From assembly GCA_964370085.1 (NCBI GenBank), contig CAYJHI010000046.1:1-7242 (forward strand): a stretch of DNA of 7,242 nucleotides. The letters are read 5' to 3'. Below, in pieces: positions 6,885-7,242 of this stretch. Made by a program: the position numbers and the translations under genes. The stretch comes from CARZYU01 sp964370085. Lineage in GTDB: Bacteria; Bacillota_I; Bacilli_A; RF39; UBA660. Position 1 is the stretch's first letter, and each line of letters opens with the position of its first letter. Under the pieces are notes generated by a model that worked only from the letters and a program-made list of their open reading frames with translations, was not told where the DNA came from and searched no databases.

Positions 6885-6891
6885 TTCTTCT
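6859..6891 (-). terminator. Intrinsic terminator after the small membrane protein gene
   Basis: On the minus strand, AGAAGAAACGA (6891-6881) pairs perfectly over 11 bases with TCGTTTCTTCT (6874-6864) around a six-base loop. Five T residues follow at 6863-6859. The hairpin starts one base after the TAG stop (6895-6893) of the membrane protein gene. The other strand also has a T-rich run beyond the stem, but no plus-strand gene exists here. Confidence 0.85.
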
Positions 6892-6892
6892 A

Positions 6893-7204
6893 CTATTTTT
6901 TCTTTTTCCAAAATATTTTAATAATATAAGTTAAAAAGATTATATATATTATACATAAAGCCCATAAAAGTATTATATTAATAGGATTGCCAGTATAATG
7001 ATTAATCATCGCTGGAATTGATTCAGGGACATATTTACTAATAAGACTACTAATATCAGGCAAACCAATATTGTTTTTAATAAAGGTTAAAATTCTTAAT
7101 AAAATATCAAATATAACAACAATATAGATAAAACTAGAAAGTCTTCTAAAAGCTATTATAACGATTAAGACAAGTGCTACAAATATAATTAGGTCAAAAT
7201 ACAT
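6893..7204 (-). CDS. Hypothetical small membrane protein, three predicted helices
   Basis: I do not recognise this 103-residue protein. Hydrophobic segments lie near residues 3-19, 23-42 and 76-97. Between the second and third is a less hydrophobic stretch (about 44-74, with NNIGLPDISSLISKYVPESI) that could lie on the membrane surface. The C-terminus ends in KIFWKKKK, a positive patch expected to stay in the cytosol. AAGGAG lies eight bases before the ATG at 7204 and supports this start. The gene has its own promoter and a terminator 50 bases before spoIIGA. It is therefore probably not a strict part of the spoIIGA-sigE unit, although incomplete termination could link them. A role in sporulation is possible only by position. 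Confidence 0.8.
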   Translation of the reverse strand: MYFDLIIFVALVLIVIIAFRRLSSFIYIVVIFDILLRILTFIKNNIGLPDISSLISKYVPESIPAMINHYTGNPINIILLWALCIIYIIFLTYIIKIFWKKKK

Positions 7205-7212
7205 ATTTAATT

Positions 7213-7218
7213 CTCCTT
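7213..7218 (-). promoter_or_regulatory. Ribosome binding site of the small membrane protein gene
   Basis: AAGGAG on the minus strand lies eight bases before the ATG at 7204, a canonical site that fixes the start of this short gene. Confidence 0.8.
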
Positions 7219-7227
7219 ACTTTAAAA

Positions 7228-7236
7228 AGTATAACA
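7228..7236 (-). promoter_or_regulatory. Extended -10 promoter element of the small membrane protein gene
   Basis: The minus strand reads TGTTATACT, a consensus-like -10 with the TGn extension, identical over nine bases to the ppdK -10. The -35 would lie just beyond the right edge of the window, so the promoter is incomplete here. The predicted start near 7221 would leave a leader of about 17 bases containing the ribosome site. Confidence 0.6.
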
Positions 7237-7242
7237 TATTTT

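Noticed and set aside
6656..6934. Open frame of 92 codons on the plus strand
   Set aside because: It is antisense to the spoIIGA membrane segments and runs through a minus-strand terminator. Its Lys-rich translation is typical of the reverse of a Phe/Leu-rich coding strand.
1..7242. Mycoplasma-type genetic code (TGA as Trp), suggested by high AT content
   Set aside because: spoIIGA ends in TGA exactly where SpoIIGA should end and sigE begins, and Trp codons are TGG, for instance in LLKWGN of the 577-residue protein.

Overview
The window comes from a strongly AT-rich, low-G+C Gram-positive (Firmicutes) chromosome. It uses the standard bacterial code: TGG encodes Trp and TGA is a true stop (spoIIGA ends in TGA), so it is not a TGA-Trp mollicute. 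A SpoIIGA/pro-sigma-E pair marks an endospore former, or a descendant of one. The AT content and compact spacing suggest a small-genome, gut-type lineage of Bacilli (Erysipelotrichia/RF39-like). That placement is inference from general features, not from a marker gene.

All six genes lie on the minus strand, so the window reads from right to left. At the right edge is a small three-helix membrane protein of unknown function (6893-7204) with its own promoter, followed by an intrinsic terminator. Next is spoIIGA (6049-6843), the membrane aspartic protease that activates pro-sigma-E. It overlaps sigE (5363-6052) by four bases (ATGA), so protease and substrate are translationally coupled. A terminator whose loop covers the sigE stop codon closes this unit, and a near-consensus housekeeping promoter follows at once.

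That promoter drives an unrecognised two-gene operon: a 577-residue, soluble, charged helical protein with a possible helix-turn-helix (3559-5292), then a 291-residue cytosolic protein with a zinc metallopeptidase signature, HEMSH followed by EGVAD (2682-3557). The operon ends in a terminator that starts inside the last codons of the second gene. It occupies the place where many spore formers carry sigG and is the most novel part of the window.

The left third is ppdK, pyruvate phosphate dikinase (1-2576), with its own extended -10 promoter. It runs off the left edge and lacks only about the last 15-20 residues. No stretch over 300 bases is without a gene. I saw no tRNA, rRNA, CRISPR array, insertion sequence or riboswitch.
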